64,000 nt of DNA from NCBI GenBank assembly GCA_022414725.1, contig CM039462.1:120644750-120708749 (forward strand), read 5' to 3'. The translations under genes were made by a program, and so were the position numbers. Of the stretch, positions 8,668 to 17,473 are shown one piece after another (the first letter of the stretch is position 1; every line of letters begins with the position of its first letter). The notes under the pieces were generated by a model that saw only the letters and a program-made list of their open reading frames with translations, searched no databases and was not told where the DNA came from. The DNA is from Microglena sp. YARC (lineage: Eukaryota > Chlorophyta > Chlorophyceae > Chlamydomonadales > Chlamydomonadaceae).

Positions 8668-9438
8668 TCAGAACAATGTGGGCGATGCGCGTATGTCGTG
8701 ACATGATGCGAGTCGCGGGTGCTGGGAGAATCCGTCCCTCTCTAGATGATCGCCCATGATGCGCACAAGTTTAAACACGTTGTTGTGCAGCGTTGGATCC
8801 TTTTTCAACGCTTGTAGCAAGTATGTCGTCATAGCTCCTGAGTACTCCTTGCTAGTGCTACATATATCCATGGGGTCCTGCAAGAGGGCATCTGCAGAAG
8901 TCTGGTCGTCTCGACATCCGCTTATGGCGAGGATCCTCAGCCCTCTTCCATGTTCATTCTTGTTCTCCACAAGCGGCGCACTCCTCTCGTTGATTAAGTC
9001 TGTCCACGTGAACGGGAGGTCGGAGATGGTTCCTGAGTGACAGCAGTCGGCCACGAAAACGATACTCGTACGTGGATTGAAGTAGTATAGGACTTTTGCG
9101 ATGTAGTCGTCTGGAATCAGGCAGAAATCGCTTGGAACGAGACACTCGTCGAATCCGTCGAGCTCGTTGTCTGAGAACCCGGCGATGTTTGTGCCGTGAC
9201 CGGAGTAATGGATCCAGACGGTGTCAAGAGCCTCGTCGTAGGAGGCTATTGCAAGGTCGACTAGCGCGTCCAGTATGGCAGATGCCGTAGTCGCGGCTGC
9301 ACCGATCCGGACGTCGCACTTGAACTTGTGTTGACGCATGAGGAACTCCGACATGTTGTGCGCATCGTTCTCGCATCCTTGCAGGGATGCGGTCGTTCCT
9401 TTGTAGTTCAATCCAAACAGTAAAGCTCGTGGATTCAT
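8668..9438 (-). CDS. Metacaspase-like cysteine protease (copy 1, intact)
   Basis: The 256-residue protein starts MNPRALLFGLNYKGT, a typical caspase-fold first strand. The catalytic dyad is visible: His81 in HYSGHG and Cys133 in VADCCHSGT. A p10-like part contains ISGCRDDQTSAD and SGAMTTYLLQAL. There is no prodomain, so it resembles a compact type I metacaspase core; these enzymes cut after Arg or Lys and are usually calcium-dependent. It is divergently transcribed from the RNase III gene, 182 bases apart. Viral metacaspases have been reported in algal and marine large DNA viruses; a role in host cell death or in processing viral proteins is inference. Copy 2 is frameshifted. Confidence 0.9.
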   Translation of the reverse strand: MNPRALLFGLNYKGTTASLQGCENDAHNMSEFLMRQHKFKCDVRIGAAATTASAILDALVDLAIASYDEALDTVWIHYSGHGTNIAGFSDNELDGFDECLVPSDFCLIPDDYIAKVLYYFNPRTSIVFVADCCHSGTISDLPFTWTDLINERSAPLVENKNEHGRGLRILAISGCRDDQTSADALLQDPMDICSTSKEYSGAMTTYLLQALKKDPTLHNNVFKLVRIMGDHLERDGFSQHPRLASCHDIRASPTLF

Positions 9439-9619
9439 TGTGTTGTGTGTAAATTAACATGAGAACAAAATGAAATATACATGTATCTTCATTCAAATCA
9501 TCTTTTTTACAACACTAACACACACACACACATGTGTATGTTTATTGAGAATACAGTGTAAAGAGAAACGAGGGAAAATCCATTGGTTCGCAAATTTGTC
9601 TAACAAATCTGGAAAGATA

Positions 9620-10366
9620 ATGAAGAAGCCGGAACAATCCGTGATATCTTCGTCGGAGATCGAGACTATCGTGAGCATGCACGTTCCTCCTGGTGTCGTG
9701 CGCAAGAACGTACAAGATATGTCTGTGTTCGTTGCCGCATTCACACCCTGTTGGGTGAACCGCCACACTTGCTATGAGCGTCTAGAGTTTCTCGGAGATT
9801 CGGTGCTTAGTGCAGTTATCACGTCTTACTTGTACATTCGCTACCCCTCGGAGGACAAGGGGTTTCTGACGAGCGTCCGCTCCAAGTTGGTTAGCGGCGC
9901 GATGCTTTCGCGACTCGCGGCGAATCACACTCCATTCGGTGAATTCGTTCGTAGGATCGTGGGCAGGTTCAAACCGCCCTCTGAACACCTTGCTGACAAA
10001 GAGACGACTACTGACAAGAAGGCCCTGGAGGACGTGTTCGAGGCATTTCTTGGCGCGATGTTTTTGGAGATGGGGTTCGACGTCGTGAGTGCGTGGCTCG
10101 TAGGCTTCATTGAGAAGTACGTGGATTTCGCAGATGTTATCATCAACAAACGCAGCGCGAAGCACGACCTTAACACCTTTTACCGCCAGAAGTATGGTTA
10201 CATTCCGACATTCCAGACCGTTTCTGAGAATAATAGCAACGCAACAACGCGCGTCACTACTACGACCATCCGGGACATCTACGGTGTCATCCTCGGTACG
10301 GGGTCTGGTAACAACAAAGTGGAAGCAGAGGCAGACGCTGCTGCAGCTGTGCTCTCAGCGTCGTGA
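9620..10366 (+). CDS. Ribonuclease III (copy 1, intact)
   Basis: The start at 9620 (MKKPEQSVISS) is chosen because upstream codons to 9470 are low-complexity and not protein-like. The RNase III signature ERLEFLGDSVL is at residues 53-63 and the second acidic motif EDVFEAFLGA at 137-146; together they supply the metal-binding residues that cut double-stranded RNA. A C-terminal double-stranded-RNA-binding domain follows (LNTFYRQKYGYIP through EAEADAAAAVL). About 248 residues, the size of bacterial and chlorovirus RNase III. Likely roles are processing viral transcripts or removing double-stranded RNA. The dsRBD has one more Asn than copy 2. Confidence 0.92.
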   Translation: MKKPEQSVISSSEIETIVSMHVPPGVVRKNVQDMSVFVAAFTPCWVNRHTCYERLEFLGDSVLSAVITSYLYIRYPSEDKGFLTSVRSKLVSGAMLSRLAANHTPFGEFVRRIVGRFKPPSEHLADKETTTDKKALEDVFEAFLGAMFLEMGFDVVSAWLVGFIEKYVDFADVIINKRSAKHDLNTFYRQKYGYIPTFQTVSENNSNATTRVTTTTIRDIYGVILGTGSGNNKVEAEADAAAAVLSAS

Positions 10367-10395
10367 CCAATGGATGGTACAAACATCAGACATGT

Positions 10396-10681
10396 TACAG
10401 TTTGTTCTAAAATAATTTTGGGACACAATGGGCGTTCCTGCCTCCCGGCCGATTTTTTTAAATTTCTAATCAGGATTTAGAGCCTCCTGAACGACTCGCT
10501 AGCTTGAGACATCAGCACCAAGGAATCACAATTCCGCTCCATACCATGTTTCGCAACCAGTCAAAATCGGCCGGGAGGAAGGAACGCCCATTACACTATG
10601 TATAATTTGAATATTTGATGTCCCCTGAAACCAGATACATGTCCGTGGTTCACTGCATACACTTTATTTGAGAACAACTGT
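10396..10681. mobile_element. R2 Tc1/mariner-like inverted-repeat element with a nested R1
   Basis: Left end TACAGTTTGTTCTAAAATAA and right end, read inward, TACAGTTGTTCTCAAATAAA. An R4 piece lies inside (CCTGAAACCAGATACATGTC). The R1 element at 10427-10592 is inserted in it. No transposase is encoded. Confidence 0.65.
10427..10592. mobile_element. R1 miniature inverted-repeat element, complete, with ACAC target duplication
   Basis: The 166-bp element has ends AATGGGCGTTCCTGCCTCCC and its near-perfect inverse. It is flanked by ACAC on both sides (10423-10426 and 10593-10596). Copy 2 has a single ACAC and no insert at the same place (42653-42656). Confidence 0.85.
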
Positions 10682-10689
10682 ATTTCTTT

Positions 10690-10911
10690 ATGCTTCATTA
10701 CGACTTGGAACACCTCATTCAACCGACCTCGGAGAAGGTGTGTGGGCCGGTGCAAGACACCGAAGCCCTATTTCTATACGCCACTGTGCGCGGAATGCGC
10801 ATGAAGCGCATCCTGGAAATTGGTGGTTTATCAGGTTACTCTGCTACAAAATTTCATCCCATGATGCAGAGATGCCTTATCGACATGGCCTTACTTTGTT
10901 GCAAAAATTGA
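10690..10911 (+). pseudogene. Class I methyltransferase fragment (copy 1 only)
   Basis: A 73-residue frame contains GPVQDTEALFLYATVRGMR followed by RILEIGGLSGYSATKF. The latter looks like motif I, the AdoMet-binding Gly-rich loop, of class I methyltransferases such as O-methyltransferases. The frame ends soon after motif I, so the catalytic remainder is missing or scrambled. It lies between an R2 right end (10681) and an R2 left end (11003) and is absent from copy 2, so it probably came in with mobile DNA. Confidence 0.5.
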
Positions 10912-11002
10912 AGCGTCTCGAGACATAAGTTCACATTCGCTCGTGAAACAGAGTCACTTTTGCGCCTCGTGGCGTCGGAAAAATGGATACATTTTGGGGC
11001 TT

Positions 11003-11105
11003 TACAGTAGTTCTCAAATAAAGTGGGACACACCTTTGATTTGGGACAACGTAGGGGGGGGGCAGCAAGTTGAAGAGGTTCTCGAAAATATTCCGAGCAA
11101 TGTTA
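11003..11105. repeat. R2 element fragment
   Basis: It begins TACAGTAGTTCTCAAATAAA and includes the inverted core around GAAGAGGTTCTCGAAAATAT that is typical of R2. The far end is lost. Confidence 0.55.
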
Positions 11106-11143
11106 TTTTTTTACAAAGAATTACATTAATCGCTGGGATGAAG

Positions 11144-11190
11144 GTGGTATCTTCCTAAAGGCAGTTCGAACAGAAAATCCCTGTTCGTAA
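11144..11190 (+). mobile_element. Fanzor/TnpB-like C-terminal tail fragment
   Basis: The last codons read GIFLKAVRTENPCS and TAA, identical in type to the end of the remnant at 57518-57795. Nothing of the RuvC domain upstream survives. A 3-prime block follows at 11191-11440. Copy 2 has no such insert. Confidence 0.6.
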
Positions 11191-11440
11191 AGGACAGAAG
11201 CCCCAGGGGAGTTGATATCCCTATGGAGATGATATCCCAGGGGAGTTGATATCCCTATGGAGTTGATATCCCTATGGAGTTGATATCCCTATGGAGTTGA
11301 TATCCCTATGGATTTGATATCCCTATGGAGTTGATATCCCTATGGAGTTGATATCCCTATGGAGTTGATATCCCTATGGAGTTGATATCCCTATGGTTCA
11401 AATTCATAGGTTCGATGATATACGGGTAGCTTCAATTGAA
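11191..11440 (+). repeat. Fanzor-type 3-prime block expanded by a 17-bp tandem array
   Basis: It starts AGGACAGAAGCCCCAGGGGA and ends GATATACGGGTAGC, as in the other 3-prime blocks. Between 11209 and 11395 the unit AGTTGATATCCCTATGG is repeated about 11 times with few changes. In the other copies only one or two diverged units are present. Confidence 0.75.
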
Positions 11441-11452
11441 CGGAACGTCCAT

Positions 11453-11525
11453 GGAATCACATTTCTGCTCCAGACCATGTTCCGCAACCAGTCAAAATCC
11501 GACGGGAGGCAGGAACATTCAATGC
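11453..11525. repeat. R1 fragment, right half
   Basis: It contains the core CCATGTTCCGCAACCAGTC and the end GACGGGAGGCAGGAACATTC. The left half is missing. Confidence 0.55.
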
Positions 11526-11593
11526 CCCGCCCTGAAATGTCCCCACCACACGATCAAACGAACACATATTCTCAATGTTTTTAACTCGGGACT

Positions 11594-12013
11594 TTATGAG
11601 CACATCATCAGATCCGGGCAGCACAACAAAATCAGTTCGTGCACATCTATTGCACACATCTCTTCATCTTCGGTTGCACACATTCCCATGGGGGGCTCAG
11701 TGGGCGTCAGTGAATTGAGGGACCTGCTGGCGTGATACGTTGGCAAGGGCGGGAACTCTTCGTGCACAGGCTTCTGTTGTACTACAACAGGATACACGTA
11801 GAGTTGCTTTGAGAATCCACGCTTGCTCGTCGTCGTCCGTTGCGGCTTGATGGTGATGAAGTCCATGATGGAGACTTCGGTGACCTTTGGTGGCGAGTAG
11901 GCCTCTATGACATTCTTGGGAACGCTGATGGGGCTTGGCTTGGCATAAGGGAAAGTGGGGTCATCTACTTTCTTCTTCTGCATCATCATCTTCTTCTTCT
12001 GGTTGCGAGGCAT
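11594..12013 (-). CDS. Unknown basic/proline-rich protein (copy 1)
   Basis: A 139-residue frame starting MPRNQKKKMMMQKKK. A basic N-terminus is followed by Pro-rich sequence (YAKPSPISVPKNVIEAYSPP), a TTTSKRGFSKQLYVYP stretch and a C-terminal MCATEDEEMCAIDVHEL segment. The reading is conserved in copy 2, which has one extra MCATEDEE unit but has lost this ATG. Conservation across 96 percent-like diverged copies supports a real gene. I do not recognise a family; the basic N-terminus could bind nucleic acid. Confidence 0.5.
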   Translation of the reverse strand: MPRNQKKKMMMQKKKVDDPTFPYAKPSPISVPKNVIEAYSPPKVTEVSIMDFITIKPQRTTTSKRGFSKQLYVYPVVVQQKPVHEEFPPLPTYHASRSLNSLTPTEPPMGMCATEDEEMCAIDVHELILLCCPDLMMCS

Positions 12014-12182
12014 GTACCTGTGAGTGTTCTTGATGCGTCCTACACATGGCGCTTCATTGGGTAATACCCCCTTCCCGTTTCCTCTGGGGCATTGGAACCC
12101 TGAAAACTGCCCGGATTTGTGCTTGATCCTGCGCAGATGGATATCGACACAGCTCTGCGCGATCAGGTAAAAAACATGTCAG

Positions 12183-12365
12183 AACATACATCCGTATCGT
12201 TATTTTGTCGGTACTTTCGAGAGTGTCCATTGAAGGACCAGACGCACTTAAGCGATTTTGCACATAATGTGCGTTCCTGCAGCCCGGCCGATTTTGACTG
12301 GTTGCGAAACATTGTCTGGAGCGGATTTGTGATTCCTCTGTGCTGATATCTCAAGCTAGCGAGTC
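12183..12365. repeat. R5 fragment followed by R1 fragment (inverted)
   Basis: 12183-12262 matches the region around 54670-54750 (TCGGTACTTTCGAGAGTGTC). 12265-12362 is a left-truncated R1 in reverse orientation, with GACTGGTTGCGAAACATTG and AGCTAGCGAGTCGTTC. In copy 2 an R3 cassette with the dioxygenase gene starts at the matching left flank. Confidence 0.5.
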
Positions 12366-12510
12366 GTTCGTTATAAATTCACGAGTTTGAGTCTAACTTA
12401 CCTTGTGGTATGTCAGTCGCCCACATCCATTGTATGTGCACGAGAGCTCAGAGACGTAATCGACGTTAGGGTCGATATCGACGTTGCAATACACGCAATA
12501 GTACACAATC

Positions 12511-12691
12511 ATGGACGTAGAGGTCATTGTTTGTTATTCGGTGTTCGAGAAAGTGGATGTGTACACAAGCGAGCCGATATCCAGTGAATGTGTATACAAG
12601 CGAGTCGATCTATATAGACGCAAACGTGTACCGCATGTACCGCATGTACCGCATGAACCGCATGAACCGCATGAACCGCATGAACACCTGA
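12511..12691 (+). CDS. Possible small protein with HVP/HEP tripeptide repeats
   Basis: The frame starts MDVEVIVCYSVFEKVDVYTS and ends in a run of His-(Val/Glu)-Pro repeats from a 9-bp tandem unit (CCGCATGAA-like). It then enters mobile-element sequence, so the nominal frame to 12924 is not all one gene. Copy 2 (45311-45568) keeps the first 45 residues with few changes and fewer repeats. No family recognised; other frames are also open, so coding status is uncertain. Confidence 0.3.
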
Positions 12692-13139
12692 TACTGATTT
12701 GGGGACACAGACGGTTTAACGGTTTACCAAAGAGGCGACTCGGAATATTTTCGAGAACCTCTTCAACATGCTGCACCCCCCTACGCGGAGCGCCACACCA
12801 ACAGAGCGGTGGTAGGCTCCACTGCGGGAAGACTTGGGACCGCGATGTGAACGCTTCCAGGATCATCCTGATGCTTACACTCCACCAAGTCTTTGGGAGA
12901 GAGCGACCTCTCGCGTTTCGCTGAGACGCGCCAAGAAGTTCCTCGAAAACCCCACCCCCACCCCCTGATACTGATATGGGGACACAGACGGTTGAGCGGT
13001 TTACGAAAGAGGCTACTCGGAATATCTTCGAGAACCTCTTCAACATGCTGCACCCCCCCAACGTTGCCCAAAAGCAACGAACGATCTGCAGTCTGGATGA
13101 TTATAAGGTGTGTCCCACTTTATTTGAGAAACTGTAATA
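12692..13139. mobile_element. R2-like elements with a Fanzor/TnpB-like tail (12835-12925)
   Basis: Two R2 cores (GGTTTACCAAAGAGGCGACT and its variant at 12990) flank a plus-strand coding remnant reading GKTWDRDVNAS, RIILMLTLHQVFGRERPLAFR and a stop. DRDVNA is the last RuvC motif of TnpB and Fanzor nucleases, supplying a catalytic Asp, and the helix after it is also typical. The right R2 end (TTTATTTGAGAAACTGTA) is at 13136. It is shorter or absent in copy 2. Confidence 0.55.
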
Positions 13140-13158
13140 AGGTAATCTGATTCCCGGC

Positions 13159-14066
13159 ATGGCATCCGAAATGACCCAAGATATTCCTTGCATCCTTGTC
13201 GTAACAAGGGATCGTGTTGGCATCAACGGAATAGTCTTAGAGGAGCTAATCGAAAACGTCTTAGTAAAAAACGACTCCAATGTGACAAACCATACAAGTC
13301 TTTACAAACGCGAACATCACAATGCAATTACTCTCTTCAAAAGTTACTTCACTCATTCATCCTCACAATACCCCCCAATACTTGTGTTTGGCGCTTCAGA
13401 AGATCCAGGGAGATCAACCAACAACAACAACAAAGGACTGCTCGTTAAGATCTTGGAACGGGAGATGGTCGATACAGCGTCTTTTTTTCCAATCTCAGAA
13501 AACACCAACCGGATGGCGACACGTGCACCAATCACTGTTTGCAGGTTCGAAAACGCGTGGTCATTCTTAATATCGAATGCGCGCCCATGCACGTCCAAAA
13601 AAGCATCCGAGTTCTCGTCGATAGATACATGGACCGCGTGCAGATCACATTCACCACATCCTCTCTATCAGGAGTGGACGCCGGTCTGCAGAGCAGAGCC
13701 ATGGTACGTCCCAAGATGACCATTGTCGGAGGCATCAACATTTACAAAACCAGCAGCAAACCATCCCCACAACAAGATACCGCACGCAGTCTTGCTCGCA
13801 AAATCATCGCTTGCAGAACTCCAAAAGAGAGAGGAAAGGTATGGACAGAAGCTGCAATATCAACCTTAGGGAGGTGGTCATCCGACCAGGAAGAATCTGA
13901 TGGGAGCAGCAGCAGCACGGGTGCGGATGTCATCGAGATGGTCGCGCACATAGAACACATGTGCGCCACCGTCCACAGACGAAACAGAACAGACGAACGC
14001 AAGGTCATCGAAGCAGGCGCAGCTCTCTTCGTCGAATACACAAATACACTCGTGCAAGGAAATTGA
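13159..14066 (+). pseudogene. Unknown conserved protein read in two frames (copy 1)
   Basis: The first frame (13159, MASEMTQDIPCILVVTRDRV) is open to 13719. A second frame, clearly conserved in copy 2, is open from about 13539 to 14066 (RVVILNIECAPMHVQKSIR through EYTNTLVQGN). The frame switch must occur between about 13480 and 13560. Both copies need it, although they differ by two bases there, so this is either a broken gene in both or two overlapping genes. The second part faintly recalls clamp-loader small subunits (VQKSIR, LQSRAM), but no Walker motifs are present and I do not assign it. About 300 residues in total. Confidence 0.4.
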
Positions 14067-14092
14067 GTCGACAACAAACAAAAACAACTGTA

Positions 14093-14257
14093 AATGGGCG
14101 TTCCTGCCTCCCTGCCAATTTTTTAAAATTTTAATCAGGATTTAGAGCCTCCGGAACGACTCGCTAGCTTGAGATATCAGCACCGAGGAATCACAAATCC
14201 GCTCCAGACAATGTTTCGCAACCAGTCAAAATCGGCCGGGAGGCAGGAACGCCCATT
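14093..14257. mobile_element. R1 miniature inverted-repeat element, complete
   Basis: 165 bp, with ends AATGGGCGTTCCTGCCTCCC and GGGAGGCAGGAACGCCCATT. Flanks TGTA and TGAA differ by one base. The element is missing at the matching place in copy 2 (about 46791). Confidence 0.8.
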
Positions 14258-14261
14258 TGAA

Positions 14262-14416
14262 CGTAATCGGACTTGCAGATCTTTGCTTTGTGGCAATGGT
14301 GGGGCTTTCGATGCGCATCTTGGTGGATGATGTTCTTGGAGGCGTTCACATCGCGATCCCAAGTCTTCCCCAAAAAATGGAATTGGATGCCCCTCCAAGT
14401 GAAGAAGTGAACGAGG
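14262..14416 (-). mobile_element. Fanzor/TnpB-like RuvC tail fragment
   Basis: The minus strand reads GKTWDRDVNASKNIIHQDAH, with the DRDVNA motif of the third RuvC block. Sequence on both sides is unrelated, so this is a short relic. A matching relic in copy 2 is at 46800-46885. Confidence 0.5.
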
Positions 14417-15886
14417 TCAAGATGGATCAATTAAGAGCGAGCCAAGTGTCCTAGCGACCACATCGTCTTGCATTGCATCTCGAATTATTCGAGTCTTCTT
14501 CGCCTGACGCTCGAGCACATGTTCATCAACGGAGTCCTTCGCGACCAACCGCAACACGCGAACAGTACGCTCTTGTCCACGTCGGAGAACCCGTCGAATC
14601 GCCTGGTATTCGGTCACAGGGTTCCACTGCGGACGCATCATGATTACGTTGTTGAAGGCATGCTGCATGTTCAAGCCACAATTCGCGCGTTCTATCTGAC
14701 ATACTAGCATGTGCACACGGGTAGTCTCACGATCCGTCCTACACCGGTACAATGTCGAATCCCGCTCATCAATGGAGCACGCTCCGTCCAGGCGGCTCAC
14801 GCAAACCTCATCCTCCCTAAATCGAGTCACTATGAACGGCTCAAGCAAGGCCATCTCCATGATCCAGTTGCAAAAAACCACCACCCCGCTGCAAGAATCC
14901 TCGTTAGGCATCGATGCTGAAACATTCCTTGACGTTTCGAGGAGGCGCCTACACTCTCCAGCAACCGCATCGAACTTTGCGGAACTCGATGAAAATACTA
15001 AACCTTGCGAAGATGAAGCAATGAGAGGGTGTGTGGCGGCCTGGCGTAGACGCAACACTCGCATAAACGCCATACTCCATGCGCACGCTGTCGCGACGAT
15101 ATCCAATCCCTTCGATGTACACGAATAGTCCTCCTTCAGCTTATCGTAATGAGCGCGCGAAATGACATCCAACGTCACAAGTCGTACCTCTATGTCAGAA
15201 TTGACATCTGCCATAGCAACCACCGCTTCGTCGACCTCACTTGACGGCGACGCATCTTCCTTTGCAGGTTGCTCCACCACCAGAGGGACAACGACATGGA
15301 GTATCGCAACGTCTTGTGCATGCACGCCCACGAAGCGATCTAGACAAAGCACGTCTTTGTCCCGGTTGTGAACCAGGGTGGCCGTGACTGCCCAACGGAT
15401 CGAACTCTGAGAGGCCACGTGCACACAGGCGCAATACAAAGCTGTACCCTTGTTCCGCATGACGTGCGCCTCGTCCACCACGAATCGCCCCCATGTCACG
15501 TCACCAAACTTAAGATAGTGGTTCCGAAGCACACCGTGTGTGGTGATCACGACCTTGCGATCAGCAAGAAAGCTTGTCGGGTTCGATACGAAGAACCCAC
15601 CGTCTACAACGAGTGTGGGAAATACACCTGTAACCGCACGGACCGTAGGAGGCCACTCTGACAAGACCATCCTCGGCACTGCGATGAGACATGGGAACAT
15701 GTCTTTTTGGAGAGCCATCAACTCGCACATCAATCGCGTCTTTCCGAAACCTGCATCCTCTGCAAGGATTCCACCGAGGACGCCAGGAAAACTAGAACGA
15801 GTAGCACAAGCCACATCTTCACGGTCCACCATCCATTCTAGTACTTGCTCCTACTCAGGCGTCAATTGAGGCAACTCTGAACACAT
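14417..15886 (-). pseudogene. SNF2-family helicase, interrupted by an in-frame stop (copy 1)
   Basis: SNF2 helicases use ATP to translocate on double-stranded DNA; viral forms are linked to transcription or chromatin-like remodelling. The natural start MCSELPQLTPE is at 15886, but a TAG at 15851-15853 replaces the CAG (Gln) of copy 2. Downstream the frame is open to 14417 and shows motif I EDAGFGKT, motif II DEAH, motif III VTATLVHN (Pro to Leu compared with copy 2) and motif VI QAIRRVLRRGQ. Two in-frame deletions relative to copy 2 fall in the middle. A downstream Met at 15832 could give a product lacking about 18 residues. Confidence 0.85.
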
Positions 15887-15975
15887 GAATAAAAACAGAG
15901 CATATTTATCCTCCTTTTCCCCAACCAACGATTTACACTCGAATACGAAAAATAAATCATTTCAAACCATCCAGC

Positions 15976-16345
15976 TACACTCGACGGAATACTTCAATGA
16001 AACCGCTTTCTGGAGTGTACGGCCACACCGGTGTGTGTGCCTTATGGTGTAGCAATCCACGGGGCAGTGGAACACCATCATGTTTGTTGTAGCCCGTCAA
16101 CAACACGCAGACTTGCACTGACTGTAGGGACATTTGAAAGTGTGACACCTTGTCGTCTGGGACTTCTGAAAAGTTTACAAATTCAAGTCCGATTGTAGTA
16201 TTTGTAGTGAACAAGTGCGCGGTGTCTCACCTCTGCATCATCAATCATGATGCCGCGCTCTTTGTGCGGGAGGCAGGAACGCCCATTATTACAGTAGTTC
16301 TCAAATGAAGTGGGACACACCTTAAAATCATCCAGACTGCAGATC
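15976..16345. repeat. Mosaic of R3, R1 and R2 fragments
   Basis: It begins with an R3-type end (TACACTCGACGGAATACTTC), holds sequence shared with 53230-53340 (ACACCATCATGTTTGTTGTA), then an R1 right end at 16267-16287, then an R2 end (TTCTCAAATGAAGTGGGACA) to 16345. No gene is evident in 15887-16465. Confidence 0.5.
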
Positions 16346-16465
16346 GAAACACGAAAGATCACTGGAATCCCAAACATTGGATAGGTGACAAACAACGGAG
16401 ATTGAAATACGGGAGGATGGGACTTCGATATTTTTTGTCTCTGATTTTATACACACTTACTTACC

Positions 16466-17473
16466 ATGGATACTTCAACAAGTACAAGAAAAAAATCAAA
16501 ACCCGCGAACTCGAAGACATCTGGAACAACTAGGTCCTCTGGAACAACCGCGAACTCGAAGACATCTGGAACAACTAGGCCTCCTTCTGGAACAACTAGG
16601 CCCTCCTTTGGAACAACTAGGCCCTCCTCTGGAACAACTAGGCCCTCCTCTGGAACAACTAGGCCCTCCTCTGGAATAACTAGGCCCTCCTCTGGAACAA
16701 CTAGGCCCTCCTCTGGAACAACTAGGTCCTGTGGAACAACTAGGTCCTCTGGAACAACTAGGTGCTCTGGAACAACTAGGTCCTCTGGAACAACTAGGCC
16801 CTCTGGAACAACTAGGCCCTCCTCAGTAACAGCAAGGGCCTCGTCATCAGCCGGTCATCTGCTCGGTTCCGCCGAGCGACGGGAGGCGTTTAATAAATGC
16901 ACAGAAAAAAACTTGGACGATCGTAAGAAGTATGAGGTGAGCAATGTCAAATACGATAATGCCAAGCTTTCACAACCTCAACTGCAGAGTATCATGAAAT
17001 GGGCACAATACAAGTGGAAAACAGATGCGCGAGTATGGTTCAACTTAAAGACGTACAAAGGGATGAAGACTCTCGAGAAAGAACTCATGTGCCGTTTCTT
17101 GCGACCATCCGAACTCATCAGGATCATGATCATGATGGACATGTCAATCTTCATTCGCGAGGTCACTGTGCCTATCAAACCAACTATTTCGGCTAAAGAT
17201 ATAGTCGGGACCTTGGGAGAGAAATTGTACACGCTGACTGAGAAGTTTGACCTCTTTTACGTGTGGTACCACTCTATAGACAATAAGCTCGTCATGTACG
17301 CGGTTGAACAGGGATACAATGGGGGTGAAGGAAAGGGGAAAATCGAACAAGCCATCAAGTTCCTACAAGGTAATGGCTTCGTCAACCCCGACAAAAGCAT
17401 CGTATGGAAGATGAAACACACGCCTGTCCAACCAGGGTCAGCTGCAGACAAACACCTCAAAAACCTTACATGA
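16466..17473 (+). CDS. Thr/Ser-rich repeat protein with conserved C-terminal domain (copy 1)
   Basis: The 335-residue protein starts MDTSTSTRKKSKPANSKT. Residues about 15-130 are short imperfect repeats of the type SSGTTRP, varying in number between copies. The C-terminal 200 residues are well conserved with copy 2 and non-repetitive: NKCTEKNLDDRKKYEVSNV, LMCRFLRPSELIRIM, AADKHLKNLT. I know no family for it. The repeat region would be flexible and could be glycosylated, if exported; no signal peptide is visible. Copy 2 is frameshifted in the last third. Confidence 0.65.
   Translation: MDTSTSTRKKSKPANSKTSGTTRSSGTTANSKTSGTTRPPSGTTRPSFGTTRPSSGTTRPSSGTTRPSSGITRPSSGTTRPSSGTTRSCGTTRSSGTTRCSGTTRSSGTTRPSGTTRPSSVTARASSSAGHLLGSAERREAFNKCTEKNLDDRKKYEVSNVKYDNAKLSQPQLQSIMKWAQYKWKTDARVWFNLKTYKGMKTLEKELMCRFLRPSELIRIMIMMDMSIFIREVTVPIKPTISAKDIVGTLGEKLYTLTEKFDLFYVWYHSIDNKLVMYAVEQGYNGGEGKGKIEQAIKFLQGNGFVNPDKSIVWKMKHTPVQPGSAADKHLKNLT

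Noticed and set aside
11209..11395. CRISPR-like array
   Set aside because: The repeats are head-to-tail 17-bp units with no spacers and no cas genes, inside a mobile-element end.
12820..12925. Active Fanzor nuclease
   Set aside because: Only C-terminal pieces occur anywhere in the window; no frame covers the earlier RuvC motifs.
13480..13560. Programmed ribosomal frameshift
   Set aside because: No typical slippery heptamer with a downstream structure is evident, and the two copies would need different shifts.
13539..14066. Replication factor C small subunit
   Set aside because: Only short resemblance (VQKSIR, LQSRAM); no Walker A or B in either half.
3234..15853. Stop codon reassignment to explain in-frame TAA, TAG and TGA
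   Set aside because: All three stops also end intact genes normally (TGA for metacaspase and RNase III, TAA for 508-1311, TAG for YqaJ), and copy 2 has sense codons at two of the sites.
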